Notes: generated by a model from the letters alone, not told the origin. Shown: positions 25,602-34,679, counted from the stretch's first letter. The stretch is 64,000 nucleotides of DNA from Halobaculum limi (GCF_029490015.1 NZ_CP120468.1:2852001-2916000), one strand, 5' to 3'. Numbers and translations: made by a program.

Positions 25602-26618
25602 TCAGGCGTCGAACTCTGTCATCTCCGAGCGAGCGGTGTCACCACCGGACGACTCCGAGTCGTGGGCCGAGCGGTAGGCTGTCCGGTAGCGGTTGATCTT
25701 TCGGAGGAGCAACAGCGCGAACAGACCGTCGAACAGCGCGATATACACGAACGACGATGCCAGCGACGGCAGACCGACCACTGAGTTGAGCACGGCCGAC
25801 CCGATGCCGACCGTGGAGTTGTACGTCGCGTGGATGAGCGACGCGATGATCAGCCCCTTCACGACGATTGGCCCGCGGTTGTCGGGGTTGAACTTCGCGA
25901 GGCCGAGGTAGTAGCCCGCGAACGCCGAGTAGATGACGTGGCCTGGCCCCGCCAGCGCGCGGGTGAACGTGATGCCGCCGCCGATACCGATGATGCCCAG
26001 TCCGAGATCCAGTTCCGTCCCGCCGATGCCGCGAGAGATGTACAGTGCGTTCTCGATGAACGCGAAGCCCAGCCCCGCCATCGCGCCGTACACCGCGCCG
26101 TCGAGCACCGAGTCGAAACTGTCGTGGGTGTACGCGTACAGCCGAACGGCGAGCAGTTTCACCGTCTCCTCGACGGGTCCCACGATGAAGAAGAAGAACA
26201 GGACCGTCCCCAGGAAGCCGAGCGCCTGGAAGTACGGCTGTGTGAGCGTGTTGAGGACGGCCGCGAAGTTCGCCGTCAACACGCCGAGTAAGAACGTCGC
26301 CCCGAGCAACCAGACGGGTTCGCTCGTCGTGATGTCCGAGCGGTAGACGTACGCCGCCAGCGCCAGCGCGGGCACGGCCGAGATGAGCGTCAACGCGCCG
26401 ATAGCGGGATCGGTGACGGCCGAGAGCCCACCGATGGCGAGCAGTAACACGAGCGCGAGGCCGACGATCACCACTCGGGCCGTCCCCGAGAGCAGGCGAT
26501 ACAGCGCCACAGCGAGGCCGTCGAGCGACGTTCGCTCCTCCCACGTCGCCACGTCGTACAGGTCCACCGAGGAGTCCGCCGCCTCCTCGATGGGGTCCGT
26601 GCGCTCCTTCTTTGCCAT
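25602..26618 (-). CDS. PrsW family intramembrane metalloprotease
   Basis: 338-residue polytopic membrane protein of the PrsW/CAAX-protease-like class. The catalytic motifs are complete: EETVK at residues 150-154, FAFIEN at 185-190, GPGHVIYSAFAGY at 224-236 and HATYN at 263-267. About eight to nine hydrophobic helices are visible. In bacteria PrsW cleaves an anti-sigma factor; the archaeal substrate is unknown. The ATG giving MAKKERTDPIEEAADS was chosen; the longer frame covers the promoter region. Confidence 0.87.
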   Translation of the reverse strand: MAKKERTDPIEEAADSSVDLYDVATWEERTSLDGLAVALYRLLSGTARVVIVGLALVLLLAIGGLSAVTDPAIGALTLISAVPALALAAYVYRSDITTSEPVWLLGATFLLGVLTANFAAVLNTLTQPYFQALGFLGTVLFFFFIVGPVEETVKLLAVRLYAYTHDSFDSVLDGAVYGAMAGLGFAFIENALYISRGIGGTELDLGLGIIGIGGGITFTRALAGPGHVIYSAFAGYYLGLAKFNPDNRGPIVVKGLIIASLIHATYNSTVGIGSAVLNSVVGLPSLASSFVYIALFDGLFALLLLRKINRYRTAYRSAHDSESSGGDTARSEMTEFDA

Positions 26619-26771
26619 CGTACCGCCAGCGACGGCGGCCTCGCCCTTGTGTCTTATCGCAGATCGGGGGGGCCGACCCAGCGTCGCTCCGGACCGGTCG
26701 GCGACGACTCGGCCACCGGGTCGCCCGCCAGCGACCGGTACGTTTGACACGACCCCCGCCCAAGCCGGCGT

Positions 26772-27146
26772 ATGCACTTCGACCCGCGCGAACAGGCCGC
26801 GCTCCGCGAGGTCGGCCTCGACACCGAGGACCTCCAGACGGCCTCGGACCTCGTCGCAGACGCCGTCGACGAGTCGGCCGACGACCTCGCGGCGTTCTTC
26901 GAACAGGGTGGCACCTACTACTCGGATATGGACACGGCCCACAGCGACGGCGGCGTCCGCGAACACGACGTCGACCACCTGGACGTGTACACCCACGCCG
27001 CCGACCTCAGAGGCTACCTGAAGTTCGGGCGGTGGGGCGTCCCCGTCGAGGACGGCCGCGTGTTGAACGAGGAAGTCGTCGAACTCACGCTGGGCGACAC
27101 CATCAACGACCGCGTCCGGTTCGCGACCGACCCCGAGGCGCTATGA
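26772..27146 (+). CDS. Conserved-type haloarchaeal protein, operon partner of FAU-1
   Basis: 124-residue acidic protein with a helical N-terminal half (DPREQAALREVGLDTEDLQTASDL) and a mixed C-terminal half (ADLRGYLKFGRWGVPVEDGRVLNEE). No catalytic motif is visible and I do not recognise a characterised family. Its stop overlaps the ATG of the FAU-1 gene by 4 nt (ATGA), so the two are likely coupled and may work together in RNA processing. Confidence 0.78.
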   Translation: MHFDPREQAALREVGLDTEDLQTASDLVADAVDESADDLAAFFEQGGTYYSDMDTAHSDGGVREHDVDHLDVYTHAADLRGYLKFGRWGVPVEDGRVLNEEVVELTLGDTINDRVRFATDPEAL

Positions 27147-28624
27147 GCGGCGGCGAGGGCGACGAGGGCGACGCCGACGCTCCGACGTCACACCGCGTCC
27201 GCGTGCGCGGCATCTACTCGACTGCGCTCACGCAGTCGTTGCTCGACGCGGGCCACGACGTGGTGCAGGCGAGTCCACCCATCCGTCGCCGCTTCGACGC
27301 CGACCTCCCGGCGGCCGACCACGACGCCAGCGTCGAGACGACCGAGGACCGCCAAGGCGTCGGCGTCGCGGGCGACCCTGCAGCGGTCGACGCCCTCCGC
27401 GACCACCTCCACGGTATCGGCCTCGACGCCCTCGCGTGGGACGACCCGACACCGCTGGGCGCGGTGTTCGACGGCGTCGTCTCGACGACGCTCGGGTCGG
27501 GCGCGGTCGTCGACTTGGGTGAGGCGGGCGAGGGCTTCCTCCCGTTCGACAACGCCGACGGCTACGTCGGGGAGGACGACACCCTCCGCGTGCAGGTGCT
27601 CGACCCCGCGGCGCCGTGGGAGGACGACCGGCCACTCCTCGACACGCGCGTTCGCGCGATGGCCGGCCTCGCGACGCTCGTCCCCGGACGCGAGGGCGTG
27701 CGCGTCAGTGGTGCCGACGACGCCGACGCCCGCGAACTCGCGGGGATGACCGACCTGCTCTCGGTCGACGTGCCCGACGGCTGGGGCATCGAGTGGTCGC
27801 GGGACGCCCGCGACGCGGGGATGGACGCCCTCGGCGACGCCCTCTCGCGGGCGGCCGAGTACGCGCGGACGCTCGACTCGACGCTCTCACAGTCAGAGGG
27901 TGAGCCGGGTCGTCTCGCCGCGCCGACCGCTGGCGCGTGGGTGTGGTTCGGCCGCGAGTGCCGATTCGCGCTCGACGCCGTCCGCCGGGAAGTGACGACG
28001 ACGATGCCCGGCCACCACCGGACGAAAGCCGCCTCGCGGGTGGCCTCCTCCGGTGTCGACCTCGCGGAGGCGCTATGTTCGTTCGACGGAGGTGGGACCG
28101 GCGATGGCGACGACGACAACGAGATGGACTTCCCGTTCGGGGTCGTCACCGACCAGTTCGGGCCCGTCGAGGGCGACCGTATCGCCATCGGCCACGGCAA
28201 GCCCGACGGCCGCCTCATCGTCCTCGGGCGTGGCGAGGTGACCGACCGGGACAGCGACGGGTCGATCACCGTCGAGCGACAGATGAGCGCCGGCGGCACC
28301 TACGACGCCCTCGACGCGCGACGCGAGGCAGGCGACGTGGCGACGACGACGTTCCGGGAGGGGCGGTGGTGGTACCCGACCGTCTACCGCGACAGCGACG
28401 GCGACCGGAAGGGGACGTACGTGAACGTCTGCACGCCCGTCGAGGTGTTCCCGGAGACGGTCCGCTACGTCGACCTCCACGTCGACGTGGTGAAACACGG
28501 CGACGGCCGTGTCGAACGCGTCGACGACGACGAACTCGACGCCGCCGTCGAACGCGGCGAACTCAGCGAGGAACTCGCACAGAAGGCCCGGAACGTCGCG
28601 ACGGCGCTCGAACGGGCGTTGTAG
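27143..28624 (+). CDS. FAU-1 family RNA-binding protein / RNase E/G-like
   Basis: 493-residue protein resembling archaeal FAU-1, an RNase E/G homologue that binds AU-rich RNA and has been linked to 5S rRNA maturation. An S1-like segment is visible at about residues 110-150 (GAVFDGVVSTTLGSGAVVDLGEAGEGFLPF). A C-terminal half follows (DFPFGVVTDQFGPVEGDRIAIGHGKPDG, TYVNVCTPVEVFPETVRYVDLHVDVV). Longer acidic inserts are haloarchaeal. The ATG overlaps the upstream gene by 4 nt. Confidence 0.83.
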   Translation: MSGGEGDEGDADAPTSHRVRVRGIYSTALTQSLLDAGHDVVQASPPIRRRFDADLPAADHDASVETTEDRQGVGVAGDPAAVDALRDHLHGIGLDALAWDDPTPLGAVFDGVVSTTLGSGAVVDLGEAGEGFLPFDNADGYVGEDDTLRVQVLDPAAPWEDDRPLLDTRVRAMAGLATLVPGREGVRVSGADDADARELAGMTDLLSVDVPDGWGIEWSRDARDAGMDALGDALSRAAEYARTLDSTLSQSEGEPGRLAAPTAGAWVWFGRECRFALDAVRREVTTTMPGHHRTKAASRVASSGVDLAEALCSFDGGGTGDGDDDNEMDFPFGVVTDQFGPVEGDRIAIGHGKPDGRLIVLGRGEVTDRDSDGSITVERQMSAGGTYDALDARREAGDVATTTFREGRWWYPTVYRDSDGDRKGTYVNVCTPVEVFPETVRYVDLHVDVVKHGDGRVERVDDDELDAAVERGELSEELAQKARNVATALERAL

Positions 28625-28664
28625 ACGGCGGTGAGGAGTCCTGACCCCGCGCCAGCGACGGGCG

Positions 28665-29219
28665 TTACTCGATGTCGCGGATGACCGTCGCCGGGTTGCC
28701 GCCGACGAATGTGTCCGGCGGCACGTCACGCGTGACGACTGCACCCGCTCCGACGACCGCGCGGTCGCCAACGGTGGCGCCCGGATTGAGCACTGCCTGC
28801 CCACCGATCCACACGTCGTCACCGATGGTGATGGCCTCGGCAGACTCGCGGCCCCGTCGCGCCTCGGCGTCGGGCGGATGGGTCGCGGTGTACACGTGGA
28901 CGCCCGGCCCGAGTTGACAGTAGTCGCCGAACTCAACCGGCGCGGGGTCGAGAACGACGCAGTCGAAGTTGGCGAAGAACTGGTCACCGACGGAGATGTT
29001 GTCACCGTAATCACAACGGAACGGCGGTTCGACGGTCGGGTCCTCGCCCGTCGCTCCGAACAGATCGTCGAGGAGGTCGCGTCGACGGTCGACCTCGTCG
29101 GCCGCGGTGTCGTTGTACTCGGCGGTGAGGTCGCGGGCGTGTCGTCGCCCGGCGACTAACTCGGGGTCTGCGGGGTCGTACGGATCGCCGGCTACCATTC
29201 GATCGCGTTCGCTCGGCAC
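28665..29219 (-). CDS. Maltose O-acetyltransferase-like sugar acetyltransferase
   Basis: 184-residue left-handed beta-helix acetyltransferase of the Maa/NodL type, transferring acetyl from acetyl-CoA to a sugar hydroxyl. FRCDYGDNISVGDQFFANFD and the LGPGVHVYTATHP loop with the catalytic His are intact, followed by hexapeptide repeats (IGDDVWIGGQAVLNPG, VGAGAVVTRDVP, GNPATVIRDIE). The GTG at 29219 is preferred because MPSERDRMVAGD matches the usual N-terminus of the family; ATG at 29198 is the alternative. Confidence 0.88.
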   Translation of the reverse strand: MPSERDRMVAGDPYDPADPELVAGRRHARDLTAEYNDTAADEVDRRRDLLDDLFGATGEDPTVEPPFRCDYGDNISVGDQFFANFDCVVLDPAPVEFGDYCQLGPGVHVYTATHPPDAEARRGRESAEAITIGDDVWIGGQAVLNPGATVGDRAVVGAGAVVTRDVPPDTFVGGNPATVIRDIE

Positions 29220-29264
29220 ACCAGCGGATGCGACCCGGGGACTGAAAGAGCCCCGTGGTCGGCC

Positions 29265-29585
29265 TCAGAAGTGGTCGCTCGACTCCGTCGAGAACTGGAG
29301 GTCGCCACCGCGACCGCCCTCGACGGTGCTGGAGCCCATATCGCCGGTGTCGGGCACCTTCACGTGGACCTCTTCGACCTCGTCGAAGTCCATAATCAGG
29401 TCGCGTTTGATGTTCTGTGCGGTGATGTCCGAGATACCACACCCGGAGCAGGTGCCGCCGAGTTCGACGACGACGACGCCCTCCTCGGGGTCAGCCTCGC
29501 GCACGACGCTGGTGCCGCCGTGCATCTGGATGATGGGCATCTGCCCGACCATCCACGTCTCGACGCGCTCTGCGAGGTCAGTCAT
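29265..29585 (-). CDS. NifU C-terminal domain Fe-S scaffold protein
   Basis: 106-residue protein consisting of a NifU-like (Nfu) domain, with the cluster-binding Cys46 and Cys49 in [11 protein letters not shown]. Such proteins carry nascent Fe-S clusters to target apoproteins. The ATG giving [12 protein letters not shown] fits the usual start. The tail of about 20 Gly/Ser-rich residues is extra. Upstream of, and on the same strand as, the acetyltransferase gene, but probably independent of it. Confidence 0.87.
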   Translation of the reverse strand: MTDLAERVETWMVGQMPIIQMHGGTSVVREADPEEGVVVVELGGTCSGCGISDITAQNIKRDLIMDFDEVEEVHVKVPDTGDMGSSTVEGGRGGDLQFSTESSDHF

Positions 29586-29696
29586 TACCTGTCCTTTGCT
29601 CCCACAGGCTTGAAACCTTGCGGTTCCGCGACCCGGCTGACGCTCGGAAGAAACTCCCACACGGTCGTTCGGGAGGGACTCGGCGGCGGACGGCGA

Positions 29697-31169
29697 TCAC
29701 TCGGCGTCGCCATCGCTGTCACCGTCGTCATCTGTCCGACGCCGCCTCGCCGCGAGCGCTGCACCCGTGGCGACGCCGGCGGCCCCGACTGCGAGGCCGA
29801 ATCCGGGGGCGGCCGCCGCCGACTCCGTCTCGGTCGGCGTCGAAGTCGGCGTCGGCGTCTCCGTCCCGGTCAGCGTGGGGCCGGTCGTGGGCGGTGGGGT
29901 GTCCGCCGAATCACGCTCCGTCAGCGTCGCACGGTCGCCGCCGGTCCCAGGTCCGTCGGGGAACGTCCACAGGCCAGCCTGTTCGCCCGTCCGCGTGCCC
30001 ATCGACGACGCGACGAAGAACTCGCCCGGCACCGCGAGGACAGCGGTCCAAAATCGGGTCGCGTCCGGCACGGCCCACCACGTCTCCTCCGTCGGGTTCG
30101 CCGGGTCGGACACGTCGTGACGTTTCACCCCGCCTTGATACCACGAGGTGTAGAGCGTGTCTTCGCGGAGGTCGAGGTTGTGTGCGGTCGTCCACGTCCC
30201 GCCGAAGGAGGGGTCCGGCGTCGGCGGCGGGTCGATACGCGACAGGTGTGCGGGACTCGCCGGGTCCGACACGTCGTACAAGTCGACGCCGCTGGGCCCG
30301 CCCGTGAGGTCGCCGTCGACGCTGACGGCCCACGTCTCCCGACCGACCGCGAGGAGGTCGCCGCTCGGCCCCAACTGCGAGTAGTGATGGTTGCCCGGCG
30401 GGACGACGCTCGCCCGCGGGTCGGGGTCACGAAGCGTGGCGGGGTCACCGGGGTCGACGTGCCCCAACGGTGTCGGATCGGCGGGGTCGGACACGTCGAG
30501 CAACACCGTCCCAGCGTCCCAGTACGCGAGGGCGGCGACGCCGTCGCGCACGGTCACGTCGTGGATTGGTCGCAGGCCCGAACTCACCTCGGCCCACGCG
30601 TCGTTGAGCGAGAACAGCGACCACCGCGACACCTCGCGTTGCTCGTCGATATCGAGGACGACGAGGGGATTTCCAACCTGTCCGTTCCCAGTTAGATAGC
30701 AGTAGCGCCCGTCGAACTCGCAGTTGTGGATCGGAAAGTCGGTCTCGTAGAACGCCACGTCGACCGGGTCGGTAGGGTCGGACACGTCGACCGTGAGGAC
30801 GCCGTGTGGGAGGTCCCGGCCGCCGTGAGCGGGGGCGACGCAGACGAGGCGGTCGCCCGCGACTTTCACGTCGTTGAGCAGTGAGATGGGTCCGTCCGGG
30901 TGGTCCGAACGCAGGTCTCGCCGGGCCGCGAGGACCGTCGGATCGGTCGGGTCGGACACGTCGACGGTGGCGTAGCCATTGCCGAGTGCGAGATACGCGA
31001 CCCGCCCGTCGGCGGAGACGACTGCTTCGCGGGCACCTTCGACCTGTACCGACCCGAGCGGAGCGTACTCGTCGTGTTCGTCGGCTCGAGTTCGGCGAGT
31101 GAGGGTACGGGCGCTCACGCCCACGCCGAGCGTCGCACCGGCGACTCGCAGTACGTCCCGTCGTCGCAT
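29697..31169 (-). CDS. LVIVD-repeat surface protein, Tat signal and PGF-CTERM-like tail
   Basis: 490-residue exported protein. The N-terminus MRRRDVLRVAGATLGVGVSA is a Tat signal. The body contains repeated blocks of the form DVSDPTDPTVLA and VDVSDPADPTPLGHV, typical of LVIVD-repeat beta-propellers. A Thr/Pro-rich stalk (TETPTPTSTPTE) leads to PGFGLAVGAAG, a hydrophobic helix and RRRR, the pattern of PGF-CTERM archaeosortase substrates. It is therefore probably a cell-surface protein anchored through lipid at the C-terminus. Ligand or partner unknown. Confidence 0.84.
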   Translation of the reverse strand: MRRRDVLRVAGATLGVGVSARTLTRRTRADEHDEYAPLGSVQVEGAREAVVSADGRVAYLALGNGYATVDVSDPTDPTVLAARRDLRSDHPDGPISLLNDVKVAGDRLVCVAPAHGGRDLPHGVLTVDVSDPTDPVDVAFYETDFPIHNCEFDGRYCYLTGNGQVGNPLVVLDIDEQREVSRWSLFSLNDAWAEVSSGLRPIHDVTVRDGVAALAYWDAGTVLLDVSDPADPTPLGHVDPGDPATLRDPDPRASVVPPGNHHYSQLGPSGDLLAVGRETWAVSVDGDLTGGPSGVDLYDVSDPASPAHLSRIDPPPTPDPSFGGTWTTAHNLDLREDTLYTSWYQGGVKRHDVSDPANPTEETWWAVPDATRFWTAVLAVPGEFFVASSMGTRTGEQAGLWTFPDGPGTGGDRATLTERDSADTPPPTTGPTLTGTETPTPTSTPTETESAAAAPGFGLAVGAAGVATGAALAARRRRTDDDGDSDGDAE

Positions 31170-31277
31170 ACCAGATGGTCGTGACCGACGCGGGTATACC
31201 TAGCGGCGAGCAGGGTGCGATGAGAAGACGCCGAATCGTCGACGTGGTGTGACCGCCGAGCGAGCAGCGACCGTCGC

Positions 31278-32237
31278 TTACGTGGGTCGTTCGCCGGTGC
31301 CGCCGGTGATGGCGGACGCGAGCGACCCTTTGACCACCACGTCGTCACCCATGTCGGTGAGTTGGACGTCGGGAACGTTGACGAACGTCGTCTCCTCGAG
31401 TCGTTCGCGGACGGGGTCGAGAATCACCTCGGGGTTGTTGAGTGCGACCGCGCCGCCGACGCGGACGACTAACGGCGCGAACGCGTTCGCGAGGTTGGTG
31501 AAGCCGATGACGTTCCAGTCGGCGATGCGGTCGACGACGTGGTCGGCGAGGGGGTCGCTGCCGTGTGCCTCGAACACGTCGACGGCGGAGAAGTCGGGTG
31601 AGTCGACCGGCATCTCCGTGGGCTTGTCCGTCGTCTCCGCGAGGTACTGAGCGTACTCGGGGATGTTGTTCCCCGAACAGTACGCCTCCCAGTGCCCGCG
31701 GCGACCACACCCACAGCGCATCGCGCCGTCGGGGTCGACGACCATGTGCCCGACCTCGCCGGCGTTGCCGTCCCACCCCGCGAGGACGTGGCCGTCGACG
31801 CACACGCCCGCCCCGAGGCCCGAGGAGATGGTGACGTACGCCATATCGTCGGGATTACGTTCGCTGTGGAATCGCTCGCCGATGACGCCCGCGGCGGTGT
31901 CGTTGTGGAGGTAGATGCGGTCGGTGTTGAGCAGTTCTTGCAGGGGACCGACCAACGGGACGCGGCCGACGCCGGGAATGTTGGCGGGGCCGTCGATGAC
32001 GCCCTCCGCCAGATCGAGCGGACCGACGGAGGCGACGCCCGCCGCCACGGCGGCATTCGGTTGGATGTCCACCGACGAACACGCCTCGCGGACCACGCTC
32101 AGCACCGCCTCGGTGATCGCGATTCCAGACTGCCGCGGGGTGCTCGTTTCCGCCCGCGCAATGATCTCGGCACGGTCGTCGCCGACGACGGCGCGGAGGT
32201 TCGTGGCTCCGAGGTCGACGCCCACGTAGTAGGCCAT
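31278..32237 (-). CDS. ROK family glucokinase
   Basis: 319-residue ROK-type sugar kinase. The N-terminal phosphate-binding motif is GVDLGATNLRAVV, the active-site segment is LHNDTAAGVIGE and the ISSGLGAGVCVDGH motif follows. The zinc-binding segment reads GHMVVDPDGAMRCGCGRRGH then WEAYCSG, where the usual third Cys of CxCGxxGCxE is His. Glucose phosphorylation feeds the semi-phosphorylative or glycolytic routes of haloarchaea. Substrate specificity within ROK kinases is inferred. Confidence 0.85.
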   Translation of the reverse strand: MAYYVGVDLGATNLRAVVGDDRAEIIARAETSTPRQSGIAITEAVLSVVREACSSVDIQPNAAVAAGVASVGPLDLAEGVIDGPANIPGVGRVPLVGPLQELLNTDRIYLHNDTAAGVIGERFHSERNPDDMAYVTISSGLGAGVCVDGHVLAGWDGNAGEVGHMVVDPDGAMRCGCGRRGHWEAYCSGNNIPEYAQYLAETTDKPTEMPVDSPDFSAVDVFEAHGSDPLADHVVDRIADWNVIGFTNLANAFAPLVVRVGGAVALNNPEVILDPVRERLEETTFVNVPDVQLTDMGDDVVVKGSLASAITGGTGERPT

Positions 32238-32358
32238 CGTCCGGGTGTCTTCGCGGCGGCACTTACGGATACCGTTTTCTCAGTCACTCGAAGTGACAGC
32301 TCTGCGAGTATCCGACGAACCCTCCGGACGGTGACGCGGGGAATGCGCGCCCGAGGAG

Positions 32359-32802
32359 TCACTCCTCGCGAATGAACGTGACCGGGCAAGGAGCCGACAG
32401 GATGATCTGCTGGGCCGTCGACCCGAACACCGCCTTCCCGGTGGGGGAGCGCTCGCGTCCGCCGACGAACACGCGGTCGGCGCCGACCCGGTCGGCCAGT
32501 TTCGCGACGGCCTCGCCAGGGTCGCCGACGACGCCCTCGACGTCGTACTCGACGCCCGCCGCTTCCAGCGCCTTCGTCGCCCGCTTCACGCTGCTGAGTC
32601 GCCGGGCCACGTCCGTCGGGGTGCCGTCGACGTCTTCCAGCGTCGCGAGGGCGTCGTCGACGTCCGACTGCGTCTCGAAGGCGTGGCCGACGACGACGCG
32701 CGCGCCGGTCTGCTCGGCCACCTCGATCGCTTCCTCGGTCATCACGTCGAGTCGGTCACCGCCGTCCCGCTTCACCGTCAACAGGATCGTGTCGATTCCC
32801 AT
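32359..32802 (-). CDS. Universal stress protein (UspA family)
   Basis: 147-residue UspA-domain protein. The N-terminus MGIDTILLTVKRDGGDRLD is followed by an ATP-binding loop near the C-terminus, with the G2xG9xG(S/T)-type pattern in VGGRERSPTGKAVFGSTAQQ and the LSAPCPVTFIRE end strand. Archaeal genomes encode many such proteins; the specific role is unknown. Monocistronic. Confidence 0.9.
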   Translation of the reverse strand: MGIDTILLTVKRDGGDRLDVMTEEAIEVAEQTGARVVVGHAFETQSDVDDALATLEDVDGTPTDVARRLSSVKRATKALEAAGVEYDVEGVVGDPGEAVAKLADRVGADRVFVGGRERSPTGKAVFGSTAQQIILSAPCPVTFIREE

Positions 32803-32925
32803 GCCCCGTGTTGACTGTCAGCAGACAAAAAGACGGCGGGGTTTACTCGCCCCCGAATAAATCGTCTTGACGTTCGAACGGCTCGACCGACAGTCGGCGC
32901 TCGACCGCTCGCTGGAACGCGTCGC

Positions 32926-33309
32926 TCAGTAGTCGGGAGCGTCGTCTTCGACGGACCGCTTCATCGAGTCGCGCCGAGACTTCGCGTCGCGGCCGGTCGC
33001 ATCGAGTAGGAACTGGTTCTTGGCGTCGACCGCGTCGGCGGCGGCGTCGGCGTTCCCCTCGGCGATGACCTCTTCGGCGGGTCGCTCCTCGAAGTGGACG
33101 GCGAGTTTGTCTTTCTTGCCCGAGTAGGAGGCTGCGCCGGCGACGATACGCTTGAACACCGGGTTCGTCGGTTCCTCGACGACGTACAGGTCGTGACCGT
33201 TGAACTCCTCGGTCCCGCTGACCGGGCCAAATCGCTCCTCGATTTCGGCTTTCAGGTCGGGCATCCGGTCTTCGAGGTGCTCACCGCGACGCATCTTGTA
33301 CTCCTTCAT
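32926..33309 (-). CDS. DUF5611 family haloarchaeal protein
   Basis: 127-residue protein with a basic N-terminus (MKEYKMRRGEHLEDRMPDLKAEI), a beta-rich middle (HDLYVVEEPTNPVFKRIVAGAASYSGKKDKLAVHFEERP) and a helical tail. The pattern matches proteins annotated DUF5611; the function is unknown. ATG start. Confidence 0.78.
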   Translation of the reverse strand: MKEYKMRRGEHLEDRMPDLKAEIEERFGPVSGTEEFNGHDLYVVEEPTNPVFKRIVAGAASYSGKKDKLAVHFEERPAEEVIAEGNADAAADAVDAKNQFLLDATGRDAKSRRDSMKRSVEDDAPDY

Positions 33310-33410
33310 GGGTCGCCGTTTGCCCGGGGAGGGTAAACACGTTTCGTCAGGCAGGCTGGCGCGTGAACCGCTGACAAAAGGGAGCCGCTGGGAGCGACGA
33401 GCGACCGGCG

Positions 33411-34679
33411 TTATTCGAGTTCGCGCTCTTCGATGTAGCCGCGCTTGCAGTCCGGGCAGATGTCACCCGCCCGCATCGACGACGCGCCGACCGGTTCGCG
33501 CAGGCCGCAGTCCGGGCAGACATACACCGTCTCGACGCGGTCGACCGTCGTCTGTAACTCGACTGTGGGCCGTCCCGACGACGCGGTCGACTCGGTCGCG
33601 TCGCTAGGGGCAGCATCGGCCGACGTAGCCGACTCCGTGCCGGTAGCACGCTCGTGTCCACTCGGTGTGCTCGCGGCGTCAGCGTCGGCCTCGATGAACT
33701 CGACATCCTCCTCGCTGGCGACGTCGGCGTCGACCTGCGGGCGGAGGTTGCCGTCGACGGAGACGCCGGCGTCGCTGCCGTCGTCGACTTCGGCGTCGTA
33801 CCCCTCGTCGTCGCCGTCCTGTTCGGGCCAGTCGCTCGGGCCGTCGCCGTCGATGAACTCCACGTCCTCGTCGGCGGGGTCGCTCGCCACGCCTGCTTCG
33901 TCCGCGTTGGTGGCGTCGGCGACGACGTCGGTTCGCGCTTCGGTCGCGGCCGCGCTCTCGGGGTCGGGGTCGTCGTCGAGAATCTCGACGTCTTCGGCCT
34001 CCTCGTCGACCGGTGCGCGTGGTTCAGTCGGGTCGTCGCCATCGTGGTCGCCCGCGGGGGCGTCGGCGTCGGGCCAGTCGGTCTGCCCGGTCGGTTCGTC
34101 CTCCGCTTTCCGATTGGCGTCGGCGTCGGGCCACTCGCCGTGTGCGCGGCCCGTTGGCTCGCCGTCGGCCGAGTCTGTGGTCGCGCCCTCGCCGTCGATG
34201 ATCTCGGCGTCCTCCTCGGCGTCGGTCGCTGCCTCGTCCGGGTCCGCAGTCGGGTGGTCGAAGTCGTCGTCGCTCGGTGCGGCCGCGTCGGTCGCCGCTT
34301 CCGCACCCTCGACGTCGGCAGCAGCCGTGTCGGGCGAAGCTCCGTCGGTGGAGTCCGCGTCCATCACCTCCGCGCCGACGTCGTCGCCGACGTCTGTGGC
34401 GTCGGTGACGGCTGGCGCTACGGTATCGGTGGCGTCGGCGGATTCGGACGTCCCGAACGGGACGTCTCCACCCTCCTCACGCTGTGCGGGGTCGCTCGAC
34501 ACGCCGGAGCGGTCGAGCGAGGTCACCTCCTTGTTCTCGGAGACGACGCGTGTCTCCCCGCACCGCGCACACTCTTTGACCTCTGTGATGGTCGTGATGA
34601 CCTCGTCCCCCCGTTCTTCCCGGTCCGTCTCAGTCCTCGGCTCGCTGAAGTCGTGGCCGAGGAGGCACCTGAGTCCCAT
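33411..34679 (-). CDS. DUF7093-like protein with two zinc ribbons and an acidic repeat-bearing linker
   Basis: 422-residue protein. The N-terminus MGLRCLLGHDFSEP is followed by a CxxC knuckle (CARCGETRVVSE), and the C-terminus carries YVCPDCGLREPVGASSM and ICPDCKRGYIEE. The ~300-residue middle is extremely acidic and low-complexity, and holds at least four copies of an EDxE(F/I)(I/L)(D/E) motif: EDAEIIDGE, EDVEILDDD, EDVEFIDGD and EDVEFIEAD. WPDADA-type elements also recur. The pattern suggests disordered, multivalent binding sites between two metal-binding ends. Function unknown. Confidence 0.75.
   Translation of the reverse strand: MGLRCLLGHDFSEPRTETDREERGDEVITTITEVKECARCGETRVVSENKEVTSLDRSGVSSDPAQREEGGDVPFGTSESADATDTVAPAVTDATDVGDDVGAEVMDADSTDGASPDTAAADVEGAEAATDAAAPSDDDFDHPTADPDEAATDAEEDAEIIDGEGATTDSADGEPTGRAHGEWPDADANRKAEDEPTGQTDWPDADAPAGDHDGDDPTEPRAPVDEEAEDVEILDDDPDPESAAATEARTDVVADATNADEAGVASDPADEDVEFIDGDGPSDWPEQDGDDEGYDAEVDDGSDAGVSVDGNLRPQVDADVASEEDVEFIEADADAASTPSGHERATGTESATSADAAPSDATESTASSGRPTVELQTTVDRVETVYVCPDCGLREPVGASSMRAGDICPDCKRGYIEERELE

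Noticed and set aside
29820-29900. GTCGGCGTC-type low-complexity repeat
   Set aside because: It encodes the Thr/Pro-rich stalk of the LVIVD surface protein.
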